Positions 8,500-18,988 of a stretch of 64,000 nucleotides of DNA are shown one piece after another. Position numbers and translations under genes: made by a program. Position 1 is the stretch's first letter. Every line of letters starts with the position of its first letter. This stretch comes from Hypericum androsaemum (taxonomy: Eukaryota > Streptophyta > Magnoliopsida > Malpighiales > Hypericaceae), in NCBI GenBank assembly GCA_963995505.1, contig OZ023194.1:15248428-15312427 (forward strand). Reading direction: 5' to 3'. Below the pieces are notes generated by a model. The model saw only the letters and a program-made list of their open reading frames with translations, was not told the DNA's origin and ran no database searches.

Positions 8500-11230
8500 T
8501 TATCTCTCCTTATTGCCTAACTTTGGCACAGCAACTTTCCTACTGTTCTTCTTGTAAGTCCCCGTGTATGGCGTCTTCAGAACGTGGCTTGCTCTGCTCT
8601 TTCTCTTACCAACCACCTTTTTTTGGTCAATAACAATAGGCAACACTATTGTTTCAGGGCTCTTTACTGTGCTATGAACCTCCTCTAGCACAGGCACGGC
8701 CTCTGAACAATCGGTGCCCCGGGCCGCGAACTCATTTGCAAATGCAAAATATTCATCATAGAAGCTTGTGTCATAAGAACTTGCTACTGAGTCACCTTCT
8801 TTTGGTTGACATGCCTTTATCGGGGTACGTATTCCTAACAAAAAAGTTGGAATATCAATACCTTTCATCTCACAAACAGGCAAATCAACATCATCTGCAT
8901 GACCGCCCAAATTACATGCATCCCCATCTTGATTGCCCAAATGACACAATGTATTCACCAACACCAAAGCATTTTTGGCCGTTTCAGTGACACTCCCCCA
9001 CTTATCCATTTCGTCAAACCCTAGATCCGCGTGATCAATGTTATCTTCTTCAATATCCTCTCTATCCTCCTTATTTGTCTTCTTATTCTTCTTTTCCATT
9101 TGCTCCACCTCAACCTCATCTTCAGGCTTCCGCTTAGGTTCCTATTTTAGATTAAATAAGATACATGTATGACATTTAGATGAAACTAGTAAGTTTTATT
9201 AGTAACAATAGTATAACGAATTCAACCCCCCTTCATAAAATAAAGTACATATAAAAGGAAAACAGAAGAAAATTTAATGCTCACCACGTTGTATCCCATT
9301 CGCTTCTTAGTATACTTCTTCTCATTCAGTCTTTTCCTATCCTTTCTAAAATTGGCCTCCGCCTCCTCATCTTTTTCAGCCTCAGCTTCATCCACACCCT
9401 TGTCCTCGCCATCATCCTCATCATTCTGGTCTAAAGTGTACTGCCCATCCTCCTGTCAGACATTAAATAAAATAGCACAAGTTAAGAACAAATGGGTAAT
9501 ACTAGTGATAGCTGCAATATCTAAATATGTGGAAACCATTATCATAGAAGAAGATAACCAATATCGGAGAAGGTGAAAATCAATAACTTTTTAGTAGGAA
9601 ACCTATATATTTGAAACCAATATCATACGAGAATGTAACCAATATCATATAAGTAGGCAACCAATATCGGAGAAGAAGTAAACCAATAACGTAATAGAAA
9701 GAAACCAATATCATTTCAAAAGGAAATCAATAAATTTGAGGAACGAAACAAATATATTTGAGGAACGAAACCAATATCATATAATAATGAAACCAATATC
9801 ATATAAGAATGAAACCAAAATTGAAAGAGAAGGAAACCAATCTCTTTGAGGGAAGAAACCAATATCTTTGAGGGAAGAAACCAATATCAAATACGAATGA
9901 AACCAGTATCAAATACGAATGAAACCAACATCAAATAAGTCGGGAACCAATATCGGAAACCAATACAAAACGCAAAGAATAAAGCATGGTAAGAACTATG
10001 CGATGCTATGATTCACATATAAGGTGTATACTCACATAATCATCTTCCCTCTCATCATTGTCATCCTCCTCCTCTTCCATATCTACAACCACCTTCCTCT
10101 TTTTCTTAGCACGCTTCCTATCCTCGATAAAATTATTCACAATATTTATCCGAGCATCTATAGATTCTCGATCACGAGTAAGCCTGTAATGTGTTGCAAA
10201 TAGCTACAAAGCAAAAAGAGAAATACACTTATAAAAATACAACTTTTATTAATAATGAACTTAATATGAAAAGTAGACAATATTTATGAAAATACCTCTC
10301 CCAACGACATATTCTGATACTGAGCACTTGCAGAGGCGCTAGAAGAAGCACAAGACTTCTCATCATTAATGTATTGGTTGAAATATTCTACCATAACATG
10401 AGTATTGCTGCCCATTTTGACAAGTGTGCTTTTAGTGATGTTGAAACACTTTTGACATCTAGCAAACTCCTCATTTATATCCTCTGCCAAGAGTTTGCAC
10501 CAATTATATCTAGACACTTGGGTCAGCTATTGCAGATACAACCAGTACTTCCCTGATATGACCTTTGAAGTACGCGGCGCGAGAAACACACCTATTGCAT
10601 ACATAAGGTACAGTCTGGCCCAATCATATTCAGATAGCTCAGTGCTCCTAGTTAATGCAACCTCTAATTTCTTCACATATATACGATTTTGCTCTGTTGG
10701 TGTCAAACCAAAACATTCAAAATTATTTCTAAAGATAGACTTTGGTACATCAGTGAATGACTTATCTGGATTTATGTCCTCCCTCCCAAATGTGAGACCA
10801 TATATATTCCTGATATGCTCCTCCGGTACAAGCAACTTTGGCTCACCAACACAGAAGTTAAAAACTTCCATCGTGTCAGCATCCTTTGGATCCAAAATCT
10901 TCAATTCCAGAAGGAAACCAAAGCCAGACAAGTGGATATACTGCATTATCTCATTCTTGTATTTGCAACATTTGATGCGATACAAGAACTCATTCATTCT
11001 GATGACCTTGCTTGGTCTGCAAACCAATCTGCAAGTCCGTACAATATCCTTCTGCCAAAAAAAAAGATATTACAATGAAAATTAAGAATAAACATATATT
11101 ACCATGATACAACATCATTACCAAAAATCAAAGAAAAATTAAATAAAATTATTACGTTTCCAGCTGTCTTCTTATCTACTTTTTTCTGCTTTCCTTCCGC
11201 CTTCAGATTCATCTGGATCCGCTTCTTCAT
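8500..11230 (-). pseudogene. Second MULE gene, DUF1985-like acidic protein
   Basis: Five exons with good GT-AG sites on minus: 11156-11230 (ATG start MKKRIQMNLKAEGK), 10296-11051, 10036-10203, 9285-9452, 8500-9141. Every internal exon is a multiple of three, giving about 602 codons. Exon 2 has a globular domain (NEFLYRIKCCKY, EEHIRNIYGLTFGRED, YDWARLYLMYAIGVFLAPR). This resembles the DUF1985-like region of proteins that accompany Ulp1 (C48) proteases in plant MULEs; the assignment is from memory and moderate. Exons 3-5 are charged and disordered (DEEEAEANFRKDRKRLNEKK). An in-frame TAG at 10527-10529 breaks exon 2. No C48 protease domain follows the TAA at 8500; it may have been lost in the deletion that also truncated the transposase. 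Confidence 0.62.
9540..9965 (-). repeat. Intronic minisatellite, ATTGGTTTC unit, right copy
   Basis: Plus-strand reading is GAAACCAATATCATATAAG repeated with 20-28 bp spacing, the reverse complement of the left array. It lies in intron 3 of the minus-strand MULE gene, so it is again in sense with its host gene. Together the arrays form an inverted repeat about 2.5 kb apart. Confidence 0.85.
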
Positions 11231-11239
11231 AGCACTACA

Positions 11240-12230
11240 GCCACCATAGGGCAGCAAACGAGGCCAATTCCAGGAAACACTTTAGAAACCAAAGCACATC
11301 AACCAACTAATCAAATACAAGTTTGGAAATCACTTTGGTACATGCCAAACGATGCCAATTTTGCCACATAAGCATGCCAATTTCAATACAGATACATACC
11401 AATATCAAACAATTGCATACCAAACGAAACTAGTTAACCCAACGTTTAAACCAAATTCATTGAAAGACTAGCCAAACATAGTAGGATATTTACTAAAAAT
11501 TCAGAATTATAACTAACAAAATCGGATAACCTAATTTTGAACGTTCTTGAAACAAATGTGGATAGGGTTTACCTGAAAGCAAACAGAATGGGCAGAGACT
11601 CTGATGGGGGCAGCGGAAGAGACGGCGGATGTTGTACGGGTACTCGAGACGAATTGGGTACCATCGAAAAAGGATAGACACTGCACGCGGAAGGACGGCA
11701 AATGCCACTATAGAACAGAAGTCGCAGTGAGCGTAGACGAGGTAAAAATCCAAACGAAAATGATCCATCCCTTCAAACGACATCCAAACGGAAGAAGGGG
11801 TTAGGGTTTACCTTAAATTGACTGAACCGTGGGCGGTGGAAGAAACACTGGTGGGAGGCGGCGAAAGAGAAGGCGAACATGATGGGGAACGACGGAAGAG
11901 ACACCGGTGGGGTGGCGAACGGCTCACCTAGCGGGGGGTACAAGCGTCAATGTGGACCTCTTCGACACTCACCAAGCGGCGAACGGCTCCCTTCTCCCAG
12001 ATGCTTGCCTAGATGGCAGCGAAGTGATTTTAGGGTTATTTAGATCTAAAGCCGATTCATTGAAATTAATTTGACAGGTAATTGGCAGCAGCAAATCACA
12101 GGAACAGTGGGAGAGGGCAAACCTAGCTGTCAATTTTTAAGCTGGACTAAAATACCCTCTAAAGAATTTGGACCGTTAGATCGCTTAAATTTTAATTTTT
12201 ATCAAATCTAAAGGTCCATATTTAGTCCAT
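11240..12230. other. MULE right sub-terminal region
   Basis: Leader or promoter side of the minus-strand MULE gene. Two similar short blocks around 11590-11640 and 11850-11935 (GGAAGAGAC..CGG motifs) look like a diverged local duplication. No coding sequence is supported. Confidence 0.5.
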
Positions 12231-12273
12231 ACCATGGGGATGATTTTTATGTAGTCCCCCTGAATCCAAATCC

Positions 12274-12282
12274 CTATTAGTA
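12274..12282. repeat. Target duplication of the Mutator-like element, right
   Basis: CTATTAGTA, identical to 6073-6081. Confidence 0.85.
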
Positions 12283-12874
12283 AATTGAGATATGAGGAAA
12301 TCGTGGTTACTTTATTAATCTCTGTCACAATGAGTATTTTGTACAGAGGTGAGTAAGGTAAGTAATTAATCATAACGGGTAGTGACAGCTAATACGAAGG
12401 CTGGATGACTAATCAATTATAATGGCTAGATTTTTTAAATAAATTTAGATCTATGTTAATCAAAAGAAATGACAAAGAATCGTTAATGTCCAAACCCAAG
12501 ATAAGATATTTCACAAGTGGGTAATTAAGAACAACCTAAATCCTAGCGATGCTACAAGTATGGGGCCAAACCGTTGCAAGCAAAGCCATAAGTGGCAATA
12601 AATTGGAAAAAGAAACAAATAGCCAAATGGAAAACTCACTCCTAATGGCTAGATTAGGTAAGTTAATTACAGACTAAATATGGATTATTTACTTAAATAG
12701 ATATAAAAAATAAATATGAATGATGTCATGCTTAAGTAAGGATGGCGAGGGTGCCATGTAGGCTGCATCAAAGTCTGCAACAGATTCTACAAAAGAGGGT
12801 TGCTGCATAAAGTTGCAACATTTCTGTAGATTATCAGATGAACACCACGAACTTCGATCATGGATTCCAACACT
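12283..12874. other. Spacer, perhaps copia LTR remnant
   Basis: No gene seen. The minus strand from 12874 downwards starts TGTTGGAATCCATGATCG immediately after the end of the copia coding region, as a 3' LTR would, but I could not find its other end or a partner LTR. Confidence 0.35.
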
Positions 12875-12884
12875 CTCCCTCAAA

Positions 12885-13861
12885 CTAGGAATGGATATTG
12901 AGGATTCCTAGCTTGCCCATAATGTAATTGAATTTATTCGGCTACAATTCTTTGGTGAATACATATGTAAGTTGTTGCTGACTGCAGATGTACCGGGTGG
13001 AAACTTCTCCTTGAACTTTTCCGCGCATGTAGTGACAATCTACTTTGATGTCCTTAGTACGCTCATGGGAGAGATAGTTTGTTGCTATCTGTATAGTAGC
13101 TTGATTGTCACAGTAGAGCTTCATTGATTTGTTGACGGATAATCCAAGCTCATGCATCAAGTGTTGATCCACATGAGTTCACTATGGTTCTGTATTCTAC
13201 TTCTGCACTGGAGTGTGACATGACATTTTATTTTATTTATTTTCTCCAACAAATGTGCAAAAGCCTGAAGTTGATCTTCCGATGTGGACGTTCCCGGCCC
13301 AATCTGCATTACGATAACCAGAAACATCTAAGTTGTCTATGTTCTTAAATCATATGCCTTTAGTATTTGAGAATTTTTTTAGTCATCTCTAGTCTTGGAC
13401 AATGCATGGCTTGACTTATTAGACTAACTGAATAAGCAATGTCAGGCTTGAGTCATTGTAAGATAAATCAATTTTCCTACCAATTGTTGAAAATAATGTC
13501 TAGTTCAAGTTCCCCTGCTTCTAATGAAAATTTTGTGGCAGGAACGGTAGGATTTGTTGCTGGTTTATAATCAAACTTATTTGTTTCTTTTAACATATCC
13601 AAAACAGACTTTCTTTGCGAGAGAAACATACCCTAGTTAAATTGTGCAATTTTAATGCCAGGGAAGTACTTGATCTTACCTAAGTCCTTTATGTCAAACT
13701 TCTCATTGAGTGCTCTCTTTAGGCTGTTAATCTCATGACAATCACTTCCACTTATCAAGATATCATTTACATAAATTAGTACTATAGTCTTGTTTTGCCC
13801 ATTATCTTTAACAAACACTGAATAATCACTTATGAAACGTATAAGCTCTTTGCTGAGTTTT
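12885..13861 (-). pseudogene. Copia retrotransposon remnant, 3' part (RT end, RNase H)
   Basis: Minus-strand fragments of a Ty1/copia polyprotein. The RT motif is IVLIYVNDILISGSD (YVND in place of YVDD), followed by FDIKDLGKIKYFPGIKI and an RNase H with LYCDNQATIQIATN and TKDIKVDCHYMRGKV. It ends in TYVFTKEL and IMGKLGILNI-like sequence. Several frameshifts and stops are present. It is the downstream half of an element split by the gypsy insertion; the other half resumes at 20573. Confidence 0.85.
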
Positions 13862-13866
13862 GATAC
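13862..13866. repeat. 5-bp target duplication of gypsy element, left
   Basis: GATAC, repeated exactly at 20568-20572, flanking TGTTGG...GCAACA. Confidence 0.9.
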
Positions 13867-13946
13867 TGTTGGAGCACGAAATTAATGTCTCGGAGTGATG
13901 ACGGTCTATCTCCGGATGTGCGGGAATTGGCTCGGACTCGTCGGAA

Positions 13947-14552
13947 CGAGGAGCCCGGGCGAGAGGCTCCTCTCGCCCGCATAGGCGAGCCGAGCGAGGG
14001 CTCTTCTCGCTCACGAGGAGCCCTGGCGAGAGGCCCCTCTCGCCCGTATTGGCGAGCCGAGCGAGGGCTCTTCTCGCTCACGAAGAGCCCGGGCGAGAGG
14101 CCCCTCTCGCCCGCATAGGCGAGCCGAGCGAGGGCTCTTCTCGCTCACGAGGAGCTCGGGCGAGAGGCCCCTCTCGCCCGCATTGGCGAGCCGAGCGAGG
14201 GCTCTTCTCGCTCACGAGGAGCCCGGGCGAGAGGCCCCTCTCGCCCGCATAGGCGAGCCGAGCGAGGGCTCTTCTCGCTCACGAGGAGCCCGGGCGAGAG
14301 GCTCCTCTCGCCCGCATAGGCGAGCCGAGCGAGGGCTCTTCTCGCTCACGAGGAGCCCGGGCGAGAGGCCCCTCTCGCCTGCATAGGCAAGCCGAGCGAG
14401 GGCTCTTCTCGCTCACGAGGAGCCCCGGCGAGAGGCTTCTCTCGCCCGTATAGGCGAGACCGAGCGAGGGCTCCTCTCGCTCACGAGGAGCCCGGGCGAG
14501 AGGCCCCTCTCGCCCGCATAGGCGAGACCAAGCGAGGACTCTTCTCGCCCAC
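13947..14552 (+). repeat. 67-bp tandem array in 5' LTR, 9 copies
   Basis: The unit begins GAGGAGCCCGGGCGAGAGGC and contains the self-complementary halves GGCGAGAGG/CCTCTCGCC and GAGCGAGGGCTC/TCTTCTCGCTC, so each unit can fold into hairpins. 67 is not a multiple of three, so long open frames here shift from copy to copy and are not genes. Confidence 0.93.
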
Positions 14553-15387
14553 ATGGCCGAGTCCTATCGAGAAACTCGTCCGACTCAAAATAGGTGAGAG
14601 GCCGGTATGAGGCACGAGCGAGAAGCCGAGTGAGAGGCCTACGGCAAGAGGTCGAGTGGCAAAAGGCCGAGCGAGAGGTCGAGTGGCGAGAGGCCGAGTG
14701 AGAGGCCTACGGCGAGAGGCCGAGGGAGAGGCGGAGTGGCAAAAGGCCGAGCGAGAGGCCGAGTGGCGAGAGGCCAAGTGAGAGGCCTACGGCGAGAGGC
14801 CGGGCGAGAAGCCTAAGGTGGGAAGCCGGGCGAGAAACTTAAGGTCGGAAGCCTAAGGCGAGAAGACGAGCGAGGAGCCTAAGGCGAGAAGCCGAAGGTG
14901 AGAAGCCAACTTGGACCCGAGCGGGAAGCTCATTTGACCTTCGTAGGCGGGAAGGCAATTCCGAGAATAGGTCCACTTTGGTTGTGGAGGCCGTTAGCTT
15001 GAGCCCATTTTGAGATTCACTTTGGGCCTGACGAGATGTCCGTCTTGGGCGATGACGGACTTGAGTCAAGATTTTGCGTGGGAGATCGAGAAGGTCAAAA
15101 CGATCTATAGTTTCCTAACTTGAGCCGAGATTCTCAATATTTGGCAAGACTTGGTAAGTTCCTCTTTATGCCGCGATCGCTTGGTCGTCACGTTTTGAAA
15201 GCTTCCTATCCGAGGATGGAATTTGCTCATTTAAGGAAGACGGCTTGTATTGAGCCGAGAGGATCCCGTCATGTTAGGAACAAATAATTTGAAGCAGAAC
15301 TCTCGAGATTGAGACTTGGAGCCGAAGGTCTCGGAGGCGGTTTAGGATTTTCTATTGTGAAGGCTCGGAGGTTAGGTCAAGGCACTC

Positions 15388-15394
15388 TATATAA
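15388..15394 (+). promoter_or_regulatory. TATA box of the gypsy 5' LTR
   Basis: TATATAA followed by GGAGGGCTCGG, about 200 bp before the LTR end. The same box is at 20361-20367 in the 3' LTR. Confidence 0.7.
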
Positions 15395-15600
15395 GGAGGG
15401 CTCGGGCGAGAGAACGGGGATCAACCAACAACACAACACACAACTACTTTACTTTTACTTATCATTGTTGCTTTTCCTTTTCTTAGCCCGTAGTCCGTAG
15501 TTTATAGCTTAGCCTAGCCTAGTTTAGTTAGACCGACCTTGGGACGACCACTCCGGATCCGTCTCGGGTTACTTGTTCACTTATCCCCGCAACATATTTT

Positions 15601-15618
15601 TGGCACGCTCGGTGGGAC
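15601..15618 (+). other. Candidate primer-binding site of the gypsy element
   Basis: TGGCACGCTCGGTGGGAC starts six bases after the 5' LTR. TGG at its start fits pairing with a tRNA CCA end; the tRNA itself I cannot assign. Confidence 0.5.
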
Positions 15619-15662
15619 TAAGGAGGGCGTCTGAGAAGGCGGTCTAACTTTTACCGGTCAAG

Positions 15663-16792
15663 ATGACCAATTACTTTGTTGCTCTGGTTCCTTACAAGGA
15701 GTCGATACCTTTCGTTTTGGAGTCGTATGCATGGAGGCGAGATTTATCTACCTCGGCTCTCTCAAAAGAGCCGGCTGAGACAAACGTTGCCCCGAAGGAG
15801 TTCTATACACCCGTCATCTACGAGGAGTCTTGTAGTCACTACCAGGCATCCTCACGTATGGTCATCAATCAACACCAAGGGATGAACATATCCACTGGAC
15901 CAGCTATACCCATCCAACCGGCCTTTGGACAACCATGGACCGGTCAATGCCTTGCACCATGACGCCGCCAACGCCATGCGTGTTTGGTTATTGTCCACAA
16001 CCAGGAACCCCTACGAGTCCCCCACACCAAACAACTTCTTACTTGGAGATGGGGACACAAGGAGTGAACTACTCGGGACACTACGAGACTACAAGGACGA
16101 GGGCTAGCAATCTCCAAGAGGAATCGAACTGGTACCAACCGGCCCTAACCCAAGATTGGTCATACCCATCTAGGGTCTCGGCCGACCAAAGCTCTTTCAA
16201 AAGGGGGGATGTCTGCACGAATCCTTTGTTCGACTCAAGGATTTTTAATCCTATCCCGACCCTCCAAGTCTTCCATCAAGTGCGGATGGACCTAGACGAG
16301 GAGAACAACCGCCATCCCATCAATCGACAAGAAGAGCTTGATGAGGATGACGAGCTCGATGACGATGATGTCAACCAACAAGAAGAGCTCGATGAGGATG
16401 ACGAGCTCGATGACGACGACTTCAACCGACAAGAAGCGCTCGATGAGGATGATGAGCTCGATGACGTCAACCGAAAAGAAGAGCTTGAGGAGGATGACGA
16501 GATCGATGAGGACGACGTCAGCCGACAAGAAGAGCTCGATGAGGATGATGAGCTCGATGAGGATGATGTCAACCCACAAGGAGATCTCGATGAGGACGAT
16601 GTCAATCGACAAGGAGAGCTCGATGAGGATGAAGTCAATCGACAAGAAGAGCTCGATGAGGATGATATTAATCGGGAAGAAGAGCTCGATGAGAACGATG
16701 TCAACTGTCAGCTGACATTGGGATCTACCCGACCACAAGGGATAGAAGGGCAACCCTTATCTTCCCAATCCAAGAATTTTATCCCGCATTAA
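15663..16792 (+). pseudogene. Gypsy element ORF, gag-like with acidic repeats
   Basis: The first ATG after the leader (15663) opens a 99-codon frame (MTNYFVALVPYKESIPF). It overlaps a second frame from 15935 that runs to 16792, so one frameshift is needed to join them. The second frame has a Pro/Tyr-rich, disordered stretch. From about 16315 to 16715 it has about ten copies of an acidic unit of 11-18 residues, typically RQEELDEDDELDDDDVN. No zinc knuckle or recognisable gag core is present. It is probably a much-diverged capsid region; function unknown. Confidence 0.55.
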
Positions 16793-18727
16793 TTCTTGGA
16801 GGACCAGTCATCGATGGGTCCTCACCTTATTGCTTATGTCGCCATGGTTGGCTTTGACCGAAGTCAAAAGAGAAGCCCCAAGCAAGAGAAGGCCAATCCT
16901 AATACCCGAAGGGCAAGACTCGGGGGGCAAGGACGACTGCCCGATAATGGTTTCTCAAAAGCTCGAAAGTCCTTTCGTTCGAGGAGAGCTGATGACCCGA
17001 AGAAAATAAAGACCGACCCCAAGACTCGGTGGACAAGACTTGGGGGACAAGAAAGGCCACCCGATAATGGCATCCCAAAAGCTTGGAAGTCATTTCGTCC
17101 AAGGGGAACTGATGGTCCTAAGCGAGAGAAGGCTGACCTTAAGACCCGGGAGGCAAAACTCGGGGGGCAGGGACGACCGGACCCTAAGAAAGCAAAATTT
17201 GATCCTAAGTCCCGAGAGGCAAGACTTGGGGGACACGGAAGGCCGCCTGATAATGAAATACCAAACGCTCACAAGTCATTTCGTTCAAAGGGAGCCGATC
17301 ATCGCAAGCGAGGGAAGGCCGACCTTAAGACCCGAGGGGCAAGACTCGGGGGGCAAGGAAGATTGCCCAACAACAGCGTTCCAACGGCTTGGAACTCCTT
17401 TTGTTTGAGGGGAGCCGATAGTCCTAAGCAAGGAAAGGCCGACTTTAAGACCCAAAAGGCAAGACTCGGGGGGCAGGAATGGCCACTCGATATTGGCATC
17501 CCAAGAAATCAGAAGTTCTACTATCCGAGGGAAGCGGACAAGATGTGGAGGCTTCGCCATCCTCGTATCAAGGTGGACCTTCAAGACGGGTCCAACCCAT
17601 ACCGGTACGCCTTCAACCGGCTTAGAGATAAGAGGGTCATCCCTGATCCACCAACACGAGATGTCCTGACCAAGACCCAGAGACGTCGCCTTGAAAGAAA
17701 GATCCAAAAAAGAAGGCAAGCCATCAAGGACCTCAAAAGGCAAATCGCGGAGCAAAGGGTTGAGCTGGAGAAACAAAAGGTGCTTCTAACTCGTCCGTGG
17801 GTGAAGTGTCATTCAACCTCGACTCAGAGTTGGGCAAAAGAGTTGGAAGCCTCTAAGGCAACAATGAGAATGTACCCCAAACACGTCAAGAAAGTTCGAC
17901 CAAAGGCACCCACTAACCTACGCGGTAAGTTGATTTGTAAGTGGGTACCCAAGGTCCATCCCAAGAAGGATGCACATCGAGAGGCCGTACCCAACCAAAA
18001 AGAGGAGGAAGTCTCAGTTGACCTTGAGATGAGGTACATCGAGTTTGGGGATTTCCCAAGCAAGCTGGAAATCAACGTGACGCCAGCTATCCTCGAATTG
18101 AAACCTGACCAACCAAGCTACTTCAAGGGTGACGTGACTAAAGGAGACCTTATTTACCCTCGAGTAGGAGAGACGCACTCAACTATACTTATGGTGGGGG
18201 ACTTCAATGGCAGCATCACGATCGCAAAGGCCACCCGAGAAAGATGCGAGCATTTAAAGCTCCTTTACATCATGGCTCACATCAGCAGGGAGTCGGTCAA
18301 GAGAGTTCTCGTGGACAACGGGGTGGTGAATGTCCCTCCTCACTCACTTCCCAAAAGGTCGAGTGAGGAGAGGGAGATACTAACCTCGATCAGCACGGTC
18401 ATGACCAACTTTGGCGAGAAAGGACAAAACTTGATCTGCTCTGGTCAGGTAGTCCCATCTTCCAACCACCAATGTCTAATTCAATGGAAATTAGATGGAA
18501 AGGTGGAGATCGTGTTGGCCGATGCCTGTCCATTCATGTCGGCCGCATGCTACATTGAGGTGGTCTTCTATGACGGGTTCATAGTGTCGACAAGGGTGGC
18601 ATTGAGCAACATGGATGATCAGTTTTCCTGGTATATGAGCTCGGTCAAATGGGAGGTCCTTACAGCCCGATGGCCGGTCAGTGCCATACCCAGGGGGCAA
18701 GCCGTCCGTCTTACTTGCAAGGAGTAA
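16793..18727 (+). pseudogene. Gypsy element ORF, basic repeats plus protease remnant
   Basis: In the same frame as the acidic ORF, separated by one TAA (16790-16792); no ATG stands at the head, so it was probably one polyprotein. Residues about 20-240 hold six imperfect basic repeats of about 40 residues with the signature ARLGGQGRPPDN and KSFRSRGAD. A Lys/Arg coiled segment follows (TKTQRRRLERKIQKRRQAI). The last third resembles the protease region of plant gypsy polyproteins: LKLLYIMAHISRESVKRV, then LVDNGVVN (18308-18331, in the place of the Asp catalytic motif), then CLIQWKLDGKVEIVLAD and a YYD-like EVVFYDG. The usual Gly/Ala after DNG is Val. RT and integrase are absent. Confidence 0.7.
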
Positions 18728-18974
18728 GGCGATATGAAAGGTAACAAGGTAATTGGAGGTCTACACTTTGTCACCATACAAGTCGATCGGGTATGTCTGT
18801 GAGGACGACGACCTAGACCTCCTAGAAAAGAGTAATGACCATCACCTTTCTCCAAGCAACTTACTACCATCAAGGCGGAGGTGAGCAACCCTTTGGCACC
18901 ACAAGTTCGTTAAAACAAGGACGTTTAGAAAGGTCCACATCAACACTTCTCGCATGGCCATCCCGAAGCATTGA

Positions 18975-18988
18975 CGTGCGGGGGGCAT
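18975..18988 (+). other. Polypurine tract of the gypsy element
   Basis: GTGCGGGGGGCAT abuts the TG of the 3' LTR, the expected place for plus-strand priming. It is G-rich rather than A-rich. Confidence 0.6.

Larger units (their letters stand above)
6082..12273. mobile_element. Complete Mutator-like element (MULE), 6.2 kb
   Basis: The element is delimited by a perfect 9-bp target duplication and inverted termini. The left end (6082-6120) and the complement of the right end (12231-12273) share GG...ATTCAG.GGGGAC and TCATCCCCAT. Inside are two convergent, multi-exon, decayed genes: a FAR1/MULE transposase on plus (6379-8456) and an acidic, DUF1985-like gene on minus (8500-11230). They meet tail to tail at about 8460-8500, where the transposase lacks its second half, so an internal deletion is likely. 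It inserted upstream of sugar-transferase copy A. With a truncated transposase it can only be moved in trans, if at all. Confidence 0.88.
13867..15594 (+). repeat. 5' LTR of the gypsy element
   Basis: Starts TGTTGGAGCACG and ends CCCCGCAACA. It contains nine 67-bp units (13947-14552), a GC-rich AGAGGCCGAG-type purine tract (14590-14890), a TATATAA box at 15388-15394 and a pyrimidine-rich tail. The 3' copy lacks two 67-bp units and one 15-bp segment near 14692. Confidence 0.92.

Noticed and set aside
13885..14554. Repeated long open frames on both strands in the LTR array (for example repeats of EEPGREAPLARIGEPSEGS)
   Set aside because: They follow from a GC-rich 67-bp unit poor in stops; the unit length is not divisible by three, frames rotate, and both strands are open.
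16276..16704. Ser-rich minus-strand frame
   Set aside because: Exact antisense of the acidic GAT/GAG repeat in the gypsy ORF; serine runs are a translation artefact of the complement.
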